Part shown: piece after piece, positions 1-7,505 of the stretch | Position numbering within the stretch: position 1 is the first letter of the stretch | Layout: every line of letters starts with the position of its first letter | Origin: Pirellulales bacterium | GTDB taxonomy: Bacteria > Planctomycetota > Planctomycetia > Pirellulales > DATAWG01 | Assembly: GCA_036267355.1 (NCBI GenBank) | Contig: DATAWG010000113.1 | Span: 1-53,218 of the forward strand | Length of the DNA: 53,218 nucleotides | Direction: 5' to 3' | Program-made: the position numbers and the translations under genes | Notes under the pieces: model-generated | Database searches by the model: none | Told to the model about the DNA's origin: nothing | The model's input: only the letters and a program-made list of their open reading frames with translations

Positions 1-34
1 TGTAAACGGCGCTCGAATAGTGCAGCGCTCGGCG
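1..34 (+). repeat. IS21 left terminal inverted repeat
   Basis: These 34 bases are the exact reverse complement of 2576-2609. The identity stops after GGCG at base 34. This outer repeat is expected to be bound by IstA. Confidence 0.93.
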
Positions 35-147
35 AGTAGCCGACGGTCGGCCGAAAAGTGCAGCGCTCATGTCCCCCATCGCGGATTCGTGGCCAAGACT
101 TGCGACGGTAAACCCGTCATAAGTCCTACGAACCGCGAGAAACATGA

Positions 148-1650
148 GTGTACCAAGACATGCATCTCTGGACCGAAATCCGACGTTTGGTGCTGACCAA
201 GAAGAAGAGCAAGCGGGCCATCTGTGAGGAGCACGGCCTGCACTGGAAGACCCTGCAAAAGATCCTCAACCACGCCGAGCCGCCCGGTTATCGGCAGCGT
301 CAGCCGCGGGCCAAGCCCAAGCTGGATCGGTTCCTGCCGATCATTCATGAAATTCTCGATCAGGACAAAAAGTCCCCATCGAAGCAACGCCACACGATCC
401 AGCGGATCTTCGATCGGCTGCGGACCGAGCATGAGTACGACGGCGGGATCAGCGTGGTCGGCGACGCCGTACGAGCCTGGCGTGCTGGCACGGCCGAGGT
501 GTTCATGCCGCTGGCGCATCCGGCGGGCGAGGCCCAGGCCGACTTCGGTGAAGCCGTTGTTCGATTGCAAGGCAAGGAGACGAAGGTTGCTTACTTCGTG
601 ATGTCGCTGCCGTTCAGCGACGCCTTCTTCTGCCAGGCGTTTCCCCGCGAATGCACCGAGACGTTCCAGGAAGGGCACTGCCGGGCATTTCAATTCTTTG
701 GGGGTGTTCCCACGCGGATCAGCTACGACAACAGCCGCATCGCGGTGGCCAAGTTCGTCGGCCGGCGTGGCGACACGCCGACCCAGGAGTTCCTGCGGCT
801 GGAGAGCCACTTCCTGTTTGAGCATCACTTTTGTCTGGTGCGTCGAGCCAATGAGAAAGGGCATGTGGAGGGTTTGGTCGGATTTGCCCGACGCAACTTC
901 ATGGTCCCGATCCCGCTGATCGACGATCTGGAAGAGTTCAACGAGCAGTTGGCCCAGTCCTGTCGAGCCGATCTGGAGCGTCGCTTGCGAGGCCAGCCCA
1001 CGACGAAGCAAGGATTGCTCGATGAAGAGCAGCGTGCGCTGCTGCCGCTGCCGAAGCAGTCATTCCAGGCTCGGCGCGTCGAACCGGCCAAGGCCAACTC
1101 GCTCTCGCTGGTGCGGTTCGACACCAACGATTACTCGGTTCCCACGGCCTACGCTCATCATCATGTGACGGCGGTCGGCAACATCCAAGAGGTGCGGTTG
1201 ATCGTCAACGATCGGATCGTGGCAAAGCATCCGCGGGATTGGGCGCGTGAGAACGTGCATTACGATCCGCTGCACTATCTGGCGTTATTGGAGCGAAAGC
1301 CGGGCTCTTTGGACTTTGCTCGGCCGCTGGAGGACTGGAATCTGCCGGAGTGTTTTGGCGTTTTGCGTCGCCGACTCGAAGGAGATCGACAGTCCGAAGG
1401 CCGACGCGAGTTCATCCGGGTGCTGCGATTATTGGAGACGCTCGAGTTGGCCGAATTGGCTCGCGCCATCGAGCGGGCCTTGGCGATTGGCGCGCTGACC
1501 GTCGATGCCATCCGGCTCTTGGCCCAACAAGGGCGCGAACAACCCTCGCAATGGTTCAGTCTGGATGGCCGGCCGCATCTGCAAGGTCACGAAATTCCAG
1601 CGCCGCACCTGGAGTGCTATGCCAGCTTGCTGCCGGGAGGTGCCCGATGA
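148..1650 (+). CDS. istA: IS21 transposase IstA (DDE recombinase)
   Basis: IstA cuts and joins the ends of IS21 elements. The 500-residue length is normal for the family. An N-terminal helix-turn-helix-like region (about residues 8-45) precedes an RNase-H-fold integrase core. Visible candidate catalytic acids are D132 (in QADFGEA), D194 (in ISYDN) and E241 (in GHVEG). The reading frame opens with GTG at 148; an in-frame ATG at 160 is an alternative. Its stop overlaps the istB start (ATGA), the standard coupling in this family. Nothing suggests decay. Confidence 0.95.
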   Translation: MYQDMHLWTEIRRLVLTKKKSKRAICEEHGLHWKTLQKILNHAEPPGYRQRQPRAKPKLDRFLPIIHEILDQDKKSPSKQRHTIQRIFDRLRTEHEYDGGISVVGDAVRAWRAGTAEVFMPLAHPAGEAQADFGEAVVRLQGKETKVAYFVMSLPFSDAFFCQAFPRECTETFQEGHCRAFQFFGGVPTRISYDNSRIAVAKFVGRRGDTPTQEFLRLESHFLFEHHFCLVRRANEKGHVEGLVGFARRNFMVPIPLIDDLEEFNEQLAQSCRADLERRLRGQPTTKQGLLDEEQRALLPLPKQSFQARRVEPAKANSLSLVRFDTNDYSVPTAYAHHHVTAVGNIQEVRLIVNDRIVAKHPRDWARENVHYDPLHYLALLERKPGSLDFARPLEDWNLPECFGVLRRRLEGDRQSEGRREFIRVLRLLETLELAELARAIERALAIGALTVDAIRLLAQQGREQPSQWFSLDGRPHLQGHEIPAPHLECYASLLPGGAR

Positions 1651-2459
1651 AGCCGATCGAAACCAAAAGCCTGGTGCTGCTTCAGCATCATCTGAAAATG
1701 CTGCGACTGCCGACGATGCACGACGAGTGTGAAAAACTGGCCATACGTTGCGCCCAGGAGAACGTCGATCACCTGGCGTTCTTGTTGCAGTTGTGTGAAT
1801 TGGAACTGCTCGATCGCGACAAACGCAGTGCGCAGCGGCGACTGCGGTTCGCGCGGTTCCCCAATCACAAAACGCTCGACGATTTCAAATTCGCGTCACA
1901 GCCGTCGCTCAATCGGCTATTGGTCGCGGAGCTGATGCGTTGTCAGTACATCGAGCAGCGTGCGAGCGTGATCTTGATCGGCAATCCGGGCACCGGAAAA
2001 ACCCACGTTGCGACCGCGTTGGCGGTTGAGGCTTGCCACCGCGGTTATCGGGTGCGTTTTTATCGGGTGACGGAACTGGTCACGCAATTGATGGAAGCTC
2101 GCGAGGAGCGGCAGTTGCTGCGGATGAAGGCCCAATTGGCCAAGCTCGATCTGCTGGTGTTGGACGAGTTGGGTTACGTGCCGGCCAGCAAGCTCGGCGC
2201 CGAGTTGCTGTTCGATGTGATCAGCACGGCCTACGAGCGTCAGAGCCTGATCGTGACGACGAACCTGCCGTTCGGCCAGTGGACCGAGGTGCTAGGCAGT
2301 GAGCGATTGACCGGCGCCGTGCTGGATCGCTTAACACATCGCTGCCACATCTTGGAGTCGACCGGCGAGAGTTACCGGCTGAAAGAAGCCCGTCGACAAC
2401 GAGAGGACGATGCGATCGCACCTGAGCAAGCAGAATCGTCACCATCCGAACCATCGTGA
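1647..2459 (+). CDS. istB: IS21 helper ATPase IstB
   Basis: IstB is the AAA+ ATPase, DnaC/DnaA-like, that assists IstA in target selection and transposition. The 270-residue protein has Walker A GNPGTGKT at residues 112-119 and Walker B in LLVLDELGY. The ATG at 1647 overlaps the istA stop by four bases, which fixes the start and indicates translational coupling. The gene is followed by a perfect 32-nt palindrome and the right end of the element. Confidence 0.95.
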   Translation: MKPIETKSLVLLQHHLKMLRLPTMHDECEKLAIRCAQENVDHLAFLLQLCELELLDRDKRSAQRRLRFARFPNHKTLDDFKFASQPSLNRLLVAELMRCQYIEQRASVILIGNPGTGKTHVATALAVEACHRGYRVRFYRVTELVTQLMEAREERQLLRMKAQLAKLDLLVLDELGYVPASKLGAELLFDVISTAYERQSLIVTTNLPFGQWTEVLGSERLTGAVLDRLTHRCHILESTGESYRLKEARRQREDDAIAPEQAESSPSEPS

Positions 2460-2470
2460 AAATCGTTGCG

Positions 2471-2502
2471 ACCCCACTCCTCCTCCGGAGGAGGAGTGGG
2501 GT
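2471..2502 (+). terminator. Perfect palindrome after istB, probable terminator or insulator
   Basis: The two 16-base arms (ACCCCACTCCTCCTCC and its exact reverse complement) abut with no spacer, 12 bases after the istB stop. A strong GC-rich hairpin would form in RNA, although no U-tract follows. It may end istAB transcription, or block incoming transcription from outside the element. Confidence 0.55.
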
Positions 2503-2575
2503 GAACTCTTCCATTACCAATAAACGCTACGTAAACTAGGAACCCATCACCCCTCAGAGCGCTGCACTATTCAAC

Positions 2576-2609
2576 CGCCGAGCGCTGCACTATTCGAGCG
2601 CCGTTTACA
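2576..2609 (-). repeat. IS21 right terminal inverted repeat
   Basis: This is a perfect inverted copy of bases 1-34, ending in CCGTTTACA. An extra inner copy of the core lies at 2557-2571. Confidence 0.93.
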
Positions 2610-2618
2610 GCCCGGACC

Positions 2619-3080
2619 ATGGATGTGGCGGTCGAATATCATTTGCCAAATAATTTCCAGAACAATGAATTCTCGCTGCCGTTGGAATTTCTGACTGCGT
2701 GCGAAGGGCGTGGCGATGACTCGGTGTCGATCGAGGCCAGCAATCGCGGCAAGTTCGTGGCCAACTGGCTCGACGGCGGAGTTCCGCAACAACTCCAATA
2801 CGACGGCAAGGTGCCGCCGCGCGAACTGGAGTTCCCAAGATTTCCCGAAGAGTTCGTGGCTGCCGGCGATAATTTGTGGCAGGCCCTTCGCGATGCGGTG
2901 GCGACGGTGGACGCGGAACCAACACGCTTTGCTTTAGGCCACATGCAGCTTCGCGGCCAGCAAGGACAGATTGTCACAACCGATGGTCGGCAAGCGCTTG
3001 TCCAGGGCGGCCTTTCGTTCCCCTGGTCGGATGACAACCCCGAACGTCGAGCAGATCATGCTGCTGGAGCCGTACATTGA
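2619..3080 (+). pseudogene. Broken DNA polymerase III beta-clamp-like gene fragment
   Basis: The frame begins within 10 bases of the IS21 right end, so the natural 5' part is missing. The stretch around residues 100-133, with RFALGHMQLRG followed by IVTTDGRQ and a FPW motif, resembles the DnaN fold segment R(Y/F)AL...(V)ATDGR. Planctomycete genomes carry divergent clamp-like proteins of this kind. After FPW at about residue 136 the frame runs into an arginine-rich tail unlike the family, so the 3' part also seems lost or replaced. I infer a relic cut by the IS on one side and by a rearrangement on the other. Family assignment is moderate. Confidence 0.5.
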
Positions 3081-3223
3081 CCGCATCGACCGGTAAATCC
3101 AAGAGCACTGCGGTAGATCGTGCGTGAGTAGCGGCAATCCGGGGTTCTTCTTGATCAGATGGTCTTCGATACGAATGTGCCAGTGCAAAGGATATTAATA
3201 CCGGCGATCACAACGAACTCGAG
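3031..3223. other. Junk-like junction with no convincing gene
   Basis: A 21-codon frame starts at 3031 (MTTPNVEQIM...) and stops at 3096, overlapping the tail of the clamp-like relic. A short open frame also exists on the minus strand. Neither has a recognisable family or a good ribosome-binding site. The stretch reads as a junction of gene remnants. Confidence 0.4.
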
Positions 3224-4309
3224 TCAAGGTTCGAGCTTCACGTCTCCCTGATACAACGGCGAGTTGACCGCCGCCCGATAAGCTTCCAGCGCCTCCGGCG
3301 ACGAGTTAAATCGCCAATCCGTCTCCCCCTGTTTCGTCTTGTCGCGGTTGAACCAGTTGACCAAACGCACGCGAGGAAATTGCAACGGGATGTCCGCGTA
3401 AGCCTTCGCGATCCAGGCGGCCTTGCTCGTGCCGGTTGGCGCTCGTTTCTCCGAGCAGCCAAACTCGGCAATCATGAGGGGCTTGCCGCTGATCATGTTA
3501 ATCGCCCGATACGATGGTTCGTACAATTCTGCAAACGTCTTCCACTTGGCCTTGAGGCCGTTGTTGTAGCCGTCGAGACCAATCCAATCGACGAAATCGT
3601 CGCCTGGATAGAGCGCAGCGTAATCAGCTTTCGCCTGCTCCTGCGAGTTGTTTTGATTGATAAAGAGGATATTGGGCGACCAGACCCAGGTGACGTTGTT
3701 TGCACCGGCCTCTTTGAAAATCCCCCGGACATGCCGCCACATCGTCACATAGTCGACGGGAGTGTTCCCATTGTGCCGCCGACCATCTTTTTCAAATGCC
3801 ACGCCCCACGGATACCAACCGCCGTTCATCTCATGGGCGAAGCGGATCATGAGGGGCTTGCGGTGCGGGCCGCTCCATTTCGCGACGTCGGCGGCGTATC
3901 TCTTAATGTAGTCATCGTGCTTACCGGCCGCGACGGCTGCGCAAGTCCAATCGGAATCCGCCTGCCCTTCGAGCTTGGAACCCGACGGCGTCCAGACGAC
4001 CATGAATACGCCGCCGTGCTTGAGGGAGTTGTCAGCGAGGCGGGTTGAGAATTGAGTCCACTCCCCACTCCAGTTCTGAAAATTCATGTAAACTTTGGCG
4101 AGCCGTCCGCTTTGCTGTTGCAAGTCGGCGAAAGCTTGCTCGTCAGCGGGACAGTAGAGTCTTCCTTCGTTGAAATAGATGCCGACCGCGATTTGTCGGA
4201 CAACCTCTTCGGGAGCTGCTGGATCGGCTCGACCGCCGAACACGATCAGCCCGCACAACAGCGTGAGCATTTGGCGGAGGGAAGTCCGAATCGAACTTAT
4301 TCTTAGCAT
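3224..4309 (-). CDS. Secreted glycoside hydrolase family 26 (beta-mannanase-like)
   Basis: GH26 enzymes are retaining endo-glycosidases, mostly beta-1,4-mannanases. The 361-residue product (ATG at 4309, preceded by GAGG) begins with a signal peptide: a charged start, a hydrophobic LTLLCGLIVFGG, then an Ala/Pro-rich mature start. The acid/base is E160 in RFAHEMNGGWYPWG and the nucleophile is E282 in MIAEFGCSE, both in family context, with the aromatic WVWSPN strand between them. A TTG seven codons upstream is an alternative start. It stands alone, with no transporter beside it, and is probably a periplasmic or exported polysaccharide degrader. The exact substrate cannot be told from sequence. 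Confidence 0.88.
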   Translation of the reverse strand: MLRISSIRTSLRQMLTLLCGLIVFGGRADPAAPEEVVRQIAVGIYFNEGRLYCPADEQAFADLQQQSGRLAKVYMNFQNWSGEWTQFSTRLADNSLKHGGVFMVVWTPSGSKLEGQADSDWTCAAVAAGKHDDYIKRYAADVAKWSGPHRKPLMIRFAHEMNGGWYPWGVAFEKDGRRHNGNTPVDYVTMWRHVRGIFKEAGANNVTWVWSPNILFINQNNSQEQAKADYAALYPGDDFVDWIGLDGYNNGLKAKWKTFAELYEPSYRAINMISGKPLMIAEFGCSEKRAPTGTSKAAWIAKAYADIPLQFPRVRLVNWFNRDKTKQGETDWRFNSSPEALEAYRAAVNSPLYQGDVKLEP

Positions 4310-4458
4310 GGCCTCATCTTTCGAAGTCAACCGATTTTGTTCCAGACGACTCGCCGAGACTTCATCTTAAGGATGGGATGTGCGAAACACCACGACGAAG
4401 AAAACAGTGTCCGTAAACGAAGATCGGCGGCCGGGCGACTTTCGGGTTCATCGGCAAA

Positions 4459-4684
4459 AGGGGGACATACCAGGGGACAGGCGCATTTTTCGGGTGCGCC
4501 GATCGGCGATTCAAGGGGGTCGGGCACATTTTTTCGGCGGTCGCGCAGGTTCTAAATTCAAAATCAATCTTAGCCGAAAAATGAGCCAGACCCGGTGGCG
4601 ATCGAAGGGGGCAGGCACATTTTTCGGCGGTCGCGCCGGTTCTAAATTCAAAATCAATCTTAGCCGAAAAATGAGCCAGACCCC
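4459..4684 (+). repeat. Tandem REP-like palindromes of the GGGGACAGGCACATTT family
   Basis: Two near-identical units of about 78 bases (4515-4593 and 4607-4684) follow a partial unit at 4459-4500. Each unit starts GGGGNCNGGCACATTTTTCGGC and ends GCCGAAAAATGAGCCAGACC, so its ends pair with two internal A.A/T.T mismatches. The inner part includes TTCTAAATTCAAAATCAATC in both. The same architecture recurs inside a coding region at 24181-24230. The last unit runs into the eda start codon. Confidence 0.85.
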
Positions 4685-4687
4685 GAA

Positions 4688-5344
4688 ATGAGCCAGACCC
4701 CGGATGTGTTTGACGCGATTGCGCGCGGTGGCGTGGTGCCGGTCGTTACGATCGATGCCGTGGATGCGGTGCTGCCGCTGGCTGATGTATTGGCGGAGAG
4801 CGGGCTGCCGCTTGTCGAAATCACGTTTCGCTCGCCAACCGCGGCCGCCGCCATCCAAACCTTGCGAAGCAAACGGCCGGAAATGCTCGTCGGCGCGGGC
4901 ACGGTGGTGACCGCCGACAATCTGCGTGCCGCAATCGACGCCGGCGCGCAATTCGGCGTCGCCCCGGGATTGAATCCCCAAATCGTCGATGCCGCCGCTC
5001 GCGCGGGCCTGCCGTTCGTGCCCGGCATTTGCACGCCGAGCGAAATCGAGCGAGCCCTCGCGCTCGGCTGCGACTTCTTGAAGTTCTTCCCCTCGGAACC
5101 GATCGGCGGCCCGCGGACGATCCAGGCCATGACCGCGCCCTATGCTCATCTCAAGTTGCGGCTAATGCCGTCGGGCGGAGTGACACTCGACAACATGGCT
5201 GCATATCTGCAGACGGAAATGGTCGTGGCAGTGGGGGCGACCACGATCGCGAAGCAAAGCGATCTCGCGGCTGGAAACTGGCCGGAGATTCGCCTCCGTT
5301 GCCAGCGTGCGGTGCGGATTGTCGCCGAATGTCGCGGCAATTGA
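4688..5344 (+). CDS. eda: KDPG/KHG aldolase (2-dehydro-3-deoxyphosphogluconate aldolase)
   Basis: This class I aldolase splits 2-keto-3-deoxy-6-phosphogluconate into pyruvate and glyceraldehyde-3-phosphate (Entner-Doudoroff and sugar-acid routes). The 218-residue length fits the family. The Schiff-base lysine is K132 in FLKFFPSEP. E44 and R48 lie in VEITFRS, and GAGT and the phosphate-binding PSGGV loop are present. The start is odd: ATG at 4688 and the first five codons (MSQTP) come from a second copy of the AATGAGCCAGACCCCG tail of the upstream repeat. GTG at 4706 is an alternative start. No edd or kinase gene is adjacent. Confidence 0.92.
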   Translation: MSQTPDVFDAIARGGVVPVVTIDAVDAVLPLADVLAESGLPLVEITFRSPTAAAAIQTLRSKRPEMLVGAGTVVTADNLRAAIDAGAQFGVAPGLNPQIVDAAARAGLPFVPGICTPSEIERALALGCDFLKFFPSEPIGGPRTIQAMTAPYAHLKLRLMPSGGVTLDNMAAYLQTEMVVAVGATTIAKQSDLAAGNWPEIRLRCQRAVRIVAECRGN

Positions 5345-5420
5345 GATCACTGCTAAGATCGCCTTTGTATTACTAACACACGAATTCTTTGTACGGGGCG
5401 ACAAAATCGCCTTGATCGTA

Positions 5421-5504
5421 GTAGGCACACTCCGCGTGCAGTCGGCGCGCCGCGACGCGTCGCGCCCAGAGCAGCGCAGACGGCACACGGAGTGTGCCTG
5501 CTAC
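5421..5504. repeat. Palindromic repeat between convergent genes (GTAGGCACACTCCG type)
   Basis: Left arm GTAGGCACACTCCGCGTGC (5421-5439) pairs with GCACACGGAGTGTGCCTGCTAC (5483-5504). It lies between the convergent ends of eda and the CitG-like gene and may act as a two-way terminator. The remaining bases of 5345-5531 show nothing recognisable. Confidence 0.7.
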
Positions 5505-5531
5505 ATTGGTTGCGGCTCCGCCGCACTGCGA

Positions 5532-6389
5532 TCAATGCCACCGCAACGGCCAGCCGATCGTCCCGTCGCGCAGCAGGGCAAACAGGCCGGCGGCGAGCAG
5601 ATCGGCGGTCGTGCCGGGATTGCGGCGGTGGCCATCGCTGCGGAGCCAGAAATCAAGATCGGCGGCCGCTTGCCAGAAGGGTTCCTCTTGCGGCGAGCCG
5701 GATTCAAGCACCACAGCGGCCCGACCCGACGCCTGCTGCGCAACGCGATCGCCGCACTTCCGCGCGATCAGGCTATCGGGAAATCGGCTCATCAGCGCTA
5801 GCTGCGTATGCACGATCGTTTCGCCGGCGGTCCAACCCGATTCGAATCCCTCTGCGAGCAAGCCGGCTGCATCGACGAGCACTTGGCTGAATCCGTTGGT
5901 GAATTGCCGTGCGACCAGATCGCGATCGGCCGCCAACCGCATGGCTACGAGTAGATCGGTTGGTGAATGGTCGGCATCGGCGACGTCGGCTCGCTCGACG
6001 CGGCCCATGCCACCGGGCTTGGCGAGGCGAATGGCTTCGTACACATCCCGGGCATCGACGGCATCGAGCCGATGCAGAACCGAAGCGATCCCTTCGGCAA
6101 GCGGCACTTCTCGGGGCACCGTGGCCATGGGGGCCAGCAAGAGCAGTGTGCCGAGGTTTGCGTTCGTGGCGATCGCTGCCCGGGTCGCTCGAACTGCTTG
6201 CAACACGACGGCGCCGACCCGGCTTGTCGTTGCCGACTCGATTGCCGGCCCGATCGCGACGGCTGCCGTCAGCAAATCGGGATACGTAAGATCTTCGAAA
6301 TCGGCGCCGCGATGAACGTTGCCCGGCTTCGGCGCGGTCGCTTCGAGGATGCAGGCCAGCGTAGCGCATTGGCCGATGGAAAGCGGCAT
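5532..6389 (-). CDS. CitG/MdcB-like triphosphoribosyl-dephospho-CoA synthase family protein
   Basis: The family transfers a ribosyl group from ATP to dephospho-CoA to make the prosthetic group of citrate or malonate decarboxylase. Homologues also occur in genomes without those enzymes, where their role is unknown. The 285-residue product has the family signatures: an N-terminal TAPKPGNVHRG (compare PKPGLVD) and a C-terminal NPGTTADLLAAGLF (compare NPGGxADLLAAxLF). No citrate or malonate decarboxylase genes are visible here, so a different cofactor-related role is quite possible. It lies 215 bases downstream of, and on the same strand as, the OleB-like gene, separated by a palindromic repeat. 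Confidence 0.75.
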   Translation of the reverse strand: MPLSIGQCATLACILEATAPKPGNVHRGADFEDLTYPDLLTAAVAIGPAIESATTSRVGAVVLQAVRATRAAIATNANLGTLLLLAPMATVPREVPLAEGIASVLHRLDAVDARDVYEAIRLAKPGGMGRVERADVADADHSPTDLLVAMRLAADRDLVARQFTNGFSQVLVDAAGLLAEGFESGWTAGETIVHTQLALMSRFPDSLIARKCGDRVAQQASGRAAVVLESGSPQEEPFWQAAADLDFWLRSDGHRRNPGTTADLLAAGLFALLRDGTIGWPLRWH

Positions 6390-6476
6390 GGGGCAGTCTT
6401 TGAGTGTGCGGTGGCGGTGGCGGCGTGAATGTGTTTGGCCAAGAAAGCACCGGAGTTTCGACGCTTGAATGCGCGT

Positions 6477-6545
6477 CCCTCGCTAACGCTTCGGGCTAGT
6501 GTTTGCACCGCCCAACGAAAAAGTAGCCCGAAGCGCTAGCGAGGG
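6477..6545. repeat. Inverted pair of the CCCGAAGCGTTAGCGAGGG dispersed repeat
   Basis: CCCTCGCTAACGCTTCGGGCTA (6477-6498) is followed by the opposite orientation TAGCCCGAAGCGCTAGCGAGGG (6524-6545); a further half copy (GGCGCTAGCGAGGGAATTCC) lies near 6563. The same family recurs at 17734, 34427, 34492, 37212, 46264, 47574, 47673, 47708, 52936, 53046 and 53094. Here it fills the gap between two minus-strand genes. Confidence 0.85.
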
Positions 6546-6604
6546 AATTCTCGACAGACGGCGCTAGCGAGGGAATTCCGAATCCCGAACTAATTCTTAG
6601 TGCC

Positions 6605-7498
6605 CTAAGTTTGCAAAAACCTCTCCACGAGCGGAACGATTTGCTCGCAAGCGTCCTCGACCACCCAGTGGCCGGCATCCGGAACGCGGTGCACTTCGGC
6701 GGCGGGAAAGATTTCGATAAAGCGTTCCAGAAACCACGGCGTGAAACACCAGTCGCGCATACCCCAAATCAATTGCGTCGGCCGATCGGCGAGCAAGGGC
6801 AGCCCGCGCTCGATCTCGACCAGTTGGCCGTAGCTCGGATGGCTGGGGCGCATCGGAATATCATGGACGAAGCGATCGATGGCAATGCGGTTGCGCCATG
6901 AATCGTACGGAAAAAGATAGCCGGCGCGCACGGCTGGCGTCAGTCGCTCGGGATGCGCTACCGCCATCCGCAATGCGGCCCGGCTAAAGCCATTCAGCCC
7001 GCGCACCAGGACCGGCCCCACGCCGGGCGTGCGGCAAATGCGAATTCGCCACGGCATTCGTGGCGCTCGAAAGGCGCCGGTGTTGAACAGCACCAGCCGC
7101 GAGAATCGCTCCGGCGATCGCAACACCGCCCCCAAGCCGATCGCGCCGCCCCAATCCTGGGCCACGAGTGTCGCGTCGCGCAAATCCAATTCGTCGACCA
7201 ATCGCGAGAGATTGGCGATGTGCGACGAAAGCCGATAGTCGAACGTGGCGGGTTTGTCGCTCAGGCCGCAGCCCAAATGATCCGGTGCGACGATCCGATG
7301 CCGGCCGCGCCAAGCCGCGATCAAATTCCGCCAATGAAACGACCAGGTCGGGTTGCCGTGCACCAGCAGCAGCGGCTTGCCGGCCCCTTCGTCGAGATAG
7401 TGATATTGCCCAGCCGCGACGCGAAGGAAACGCGAGCCGAACGGATAAAGCGCACGCCAGTCGGCCTCAGGCAGTCGTTCGCGATCGGCTCCTGTCAT
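6605..7498 (-). CDS. OleB-like alpha/beta hydrolase (beta-lactone decarboxylase / haloalkane dehalogenase superfamily)
   Basis: OleB removes CO2 from a beta-lactone in long-chain olefin synthesis and belongs to the haloalkane-dehalogenase branch of the alpha/beta hydrolases. The 297-residue product carries LLLVHGNPTWSFHWR (residues 44-57), DHLGCGLSDKP, nucleophile D115 in AQDWGGAIG rather than serine, VLFNTGAF, and the C-terminal DAGHW histidine. The HGNPTWSF, DHxGCGLSDKP and LFNTxAF combination is what I know from OleB rather than from typical dehalogenases. oleA, oleC and oleD are not in the window, so it acts alone or with distant partners. It ends the sulfatase-PadR strand. Confidence 0.8.
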   Translation of the reverse strand: MTGADRERLPEADWRALYPFGSRFLRVAAGQYHYLDEGAGKPLLLVHGNPTWSFHWRNLIAAWRGRHRIVAPDHLGCGLSDKPATFDYRLSSHIANLSRLVDELDLRDATLVAQDWGGAIGLGAVLRSPERFSRLVLFNTGAFRAPRMPWRIRICRTPGVGPVLVRGLNGFSRAALRMAVAHPERLTPAVRAGYLFPYDSWRNRIAIDRFVHDIPMRPSHPSYGQLVEIERGLPLLADRPTQLIWGMRDWCFTPWFLERFIEIFPAAEVHRVPDAGHWVVEDACEQIVPLVERFLQT

Positions 7499-7505
7499 CT
7501 ATCGC

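Larger units (their letters stand above)
1..2609 (+). mobile_element. Complete IS21-family insertion sequence
   Basis: The element carries two overlapping genes (istA, istB) between perfect 34-bp terminal inverted repeats that begin TGTAAACGGC. Each end also has a second, inner copy of the core AGTGCAGCGCTC (57-68 on the left, 2557-2568 on the right, inverted). Such multiple end repeats are typical of IS21. Both genes are intact, so the copy could be active. The left end coincides with base 1 of the window, so the target duplication cannot be read. A contig edge at a multi-copy IS is a likely reason. Confidence 0.95.

Noticed and set aside
67-1011. Minus-strand 314-codon open frame inside istA
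   Set aside because: It is antisense to a clear IS21 transposase and matches no family; GC-rich antisense shadow.
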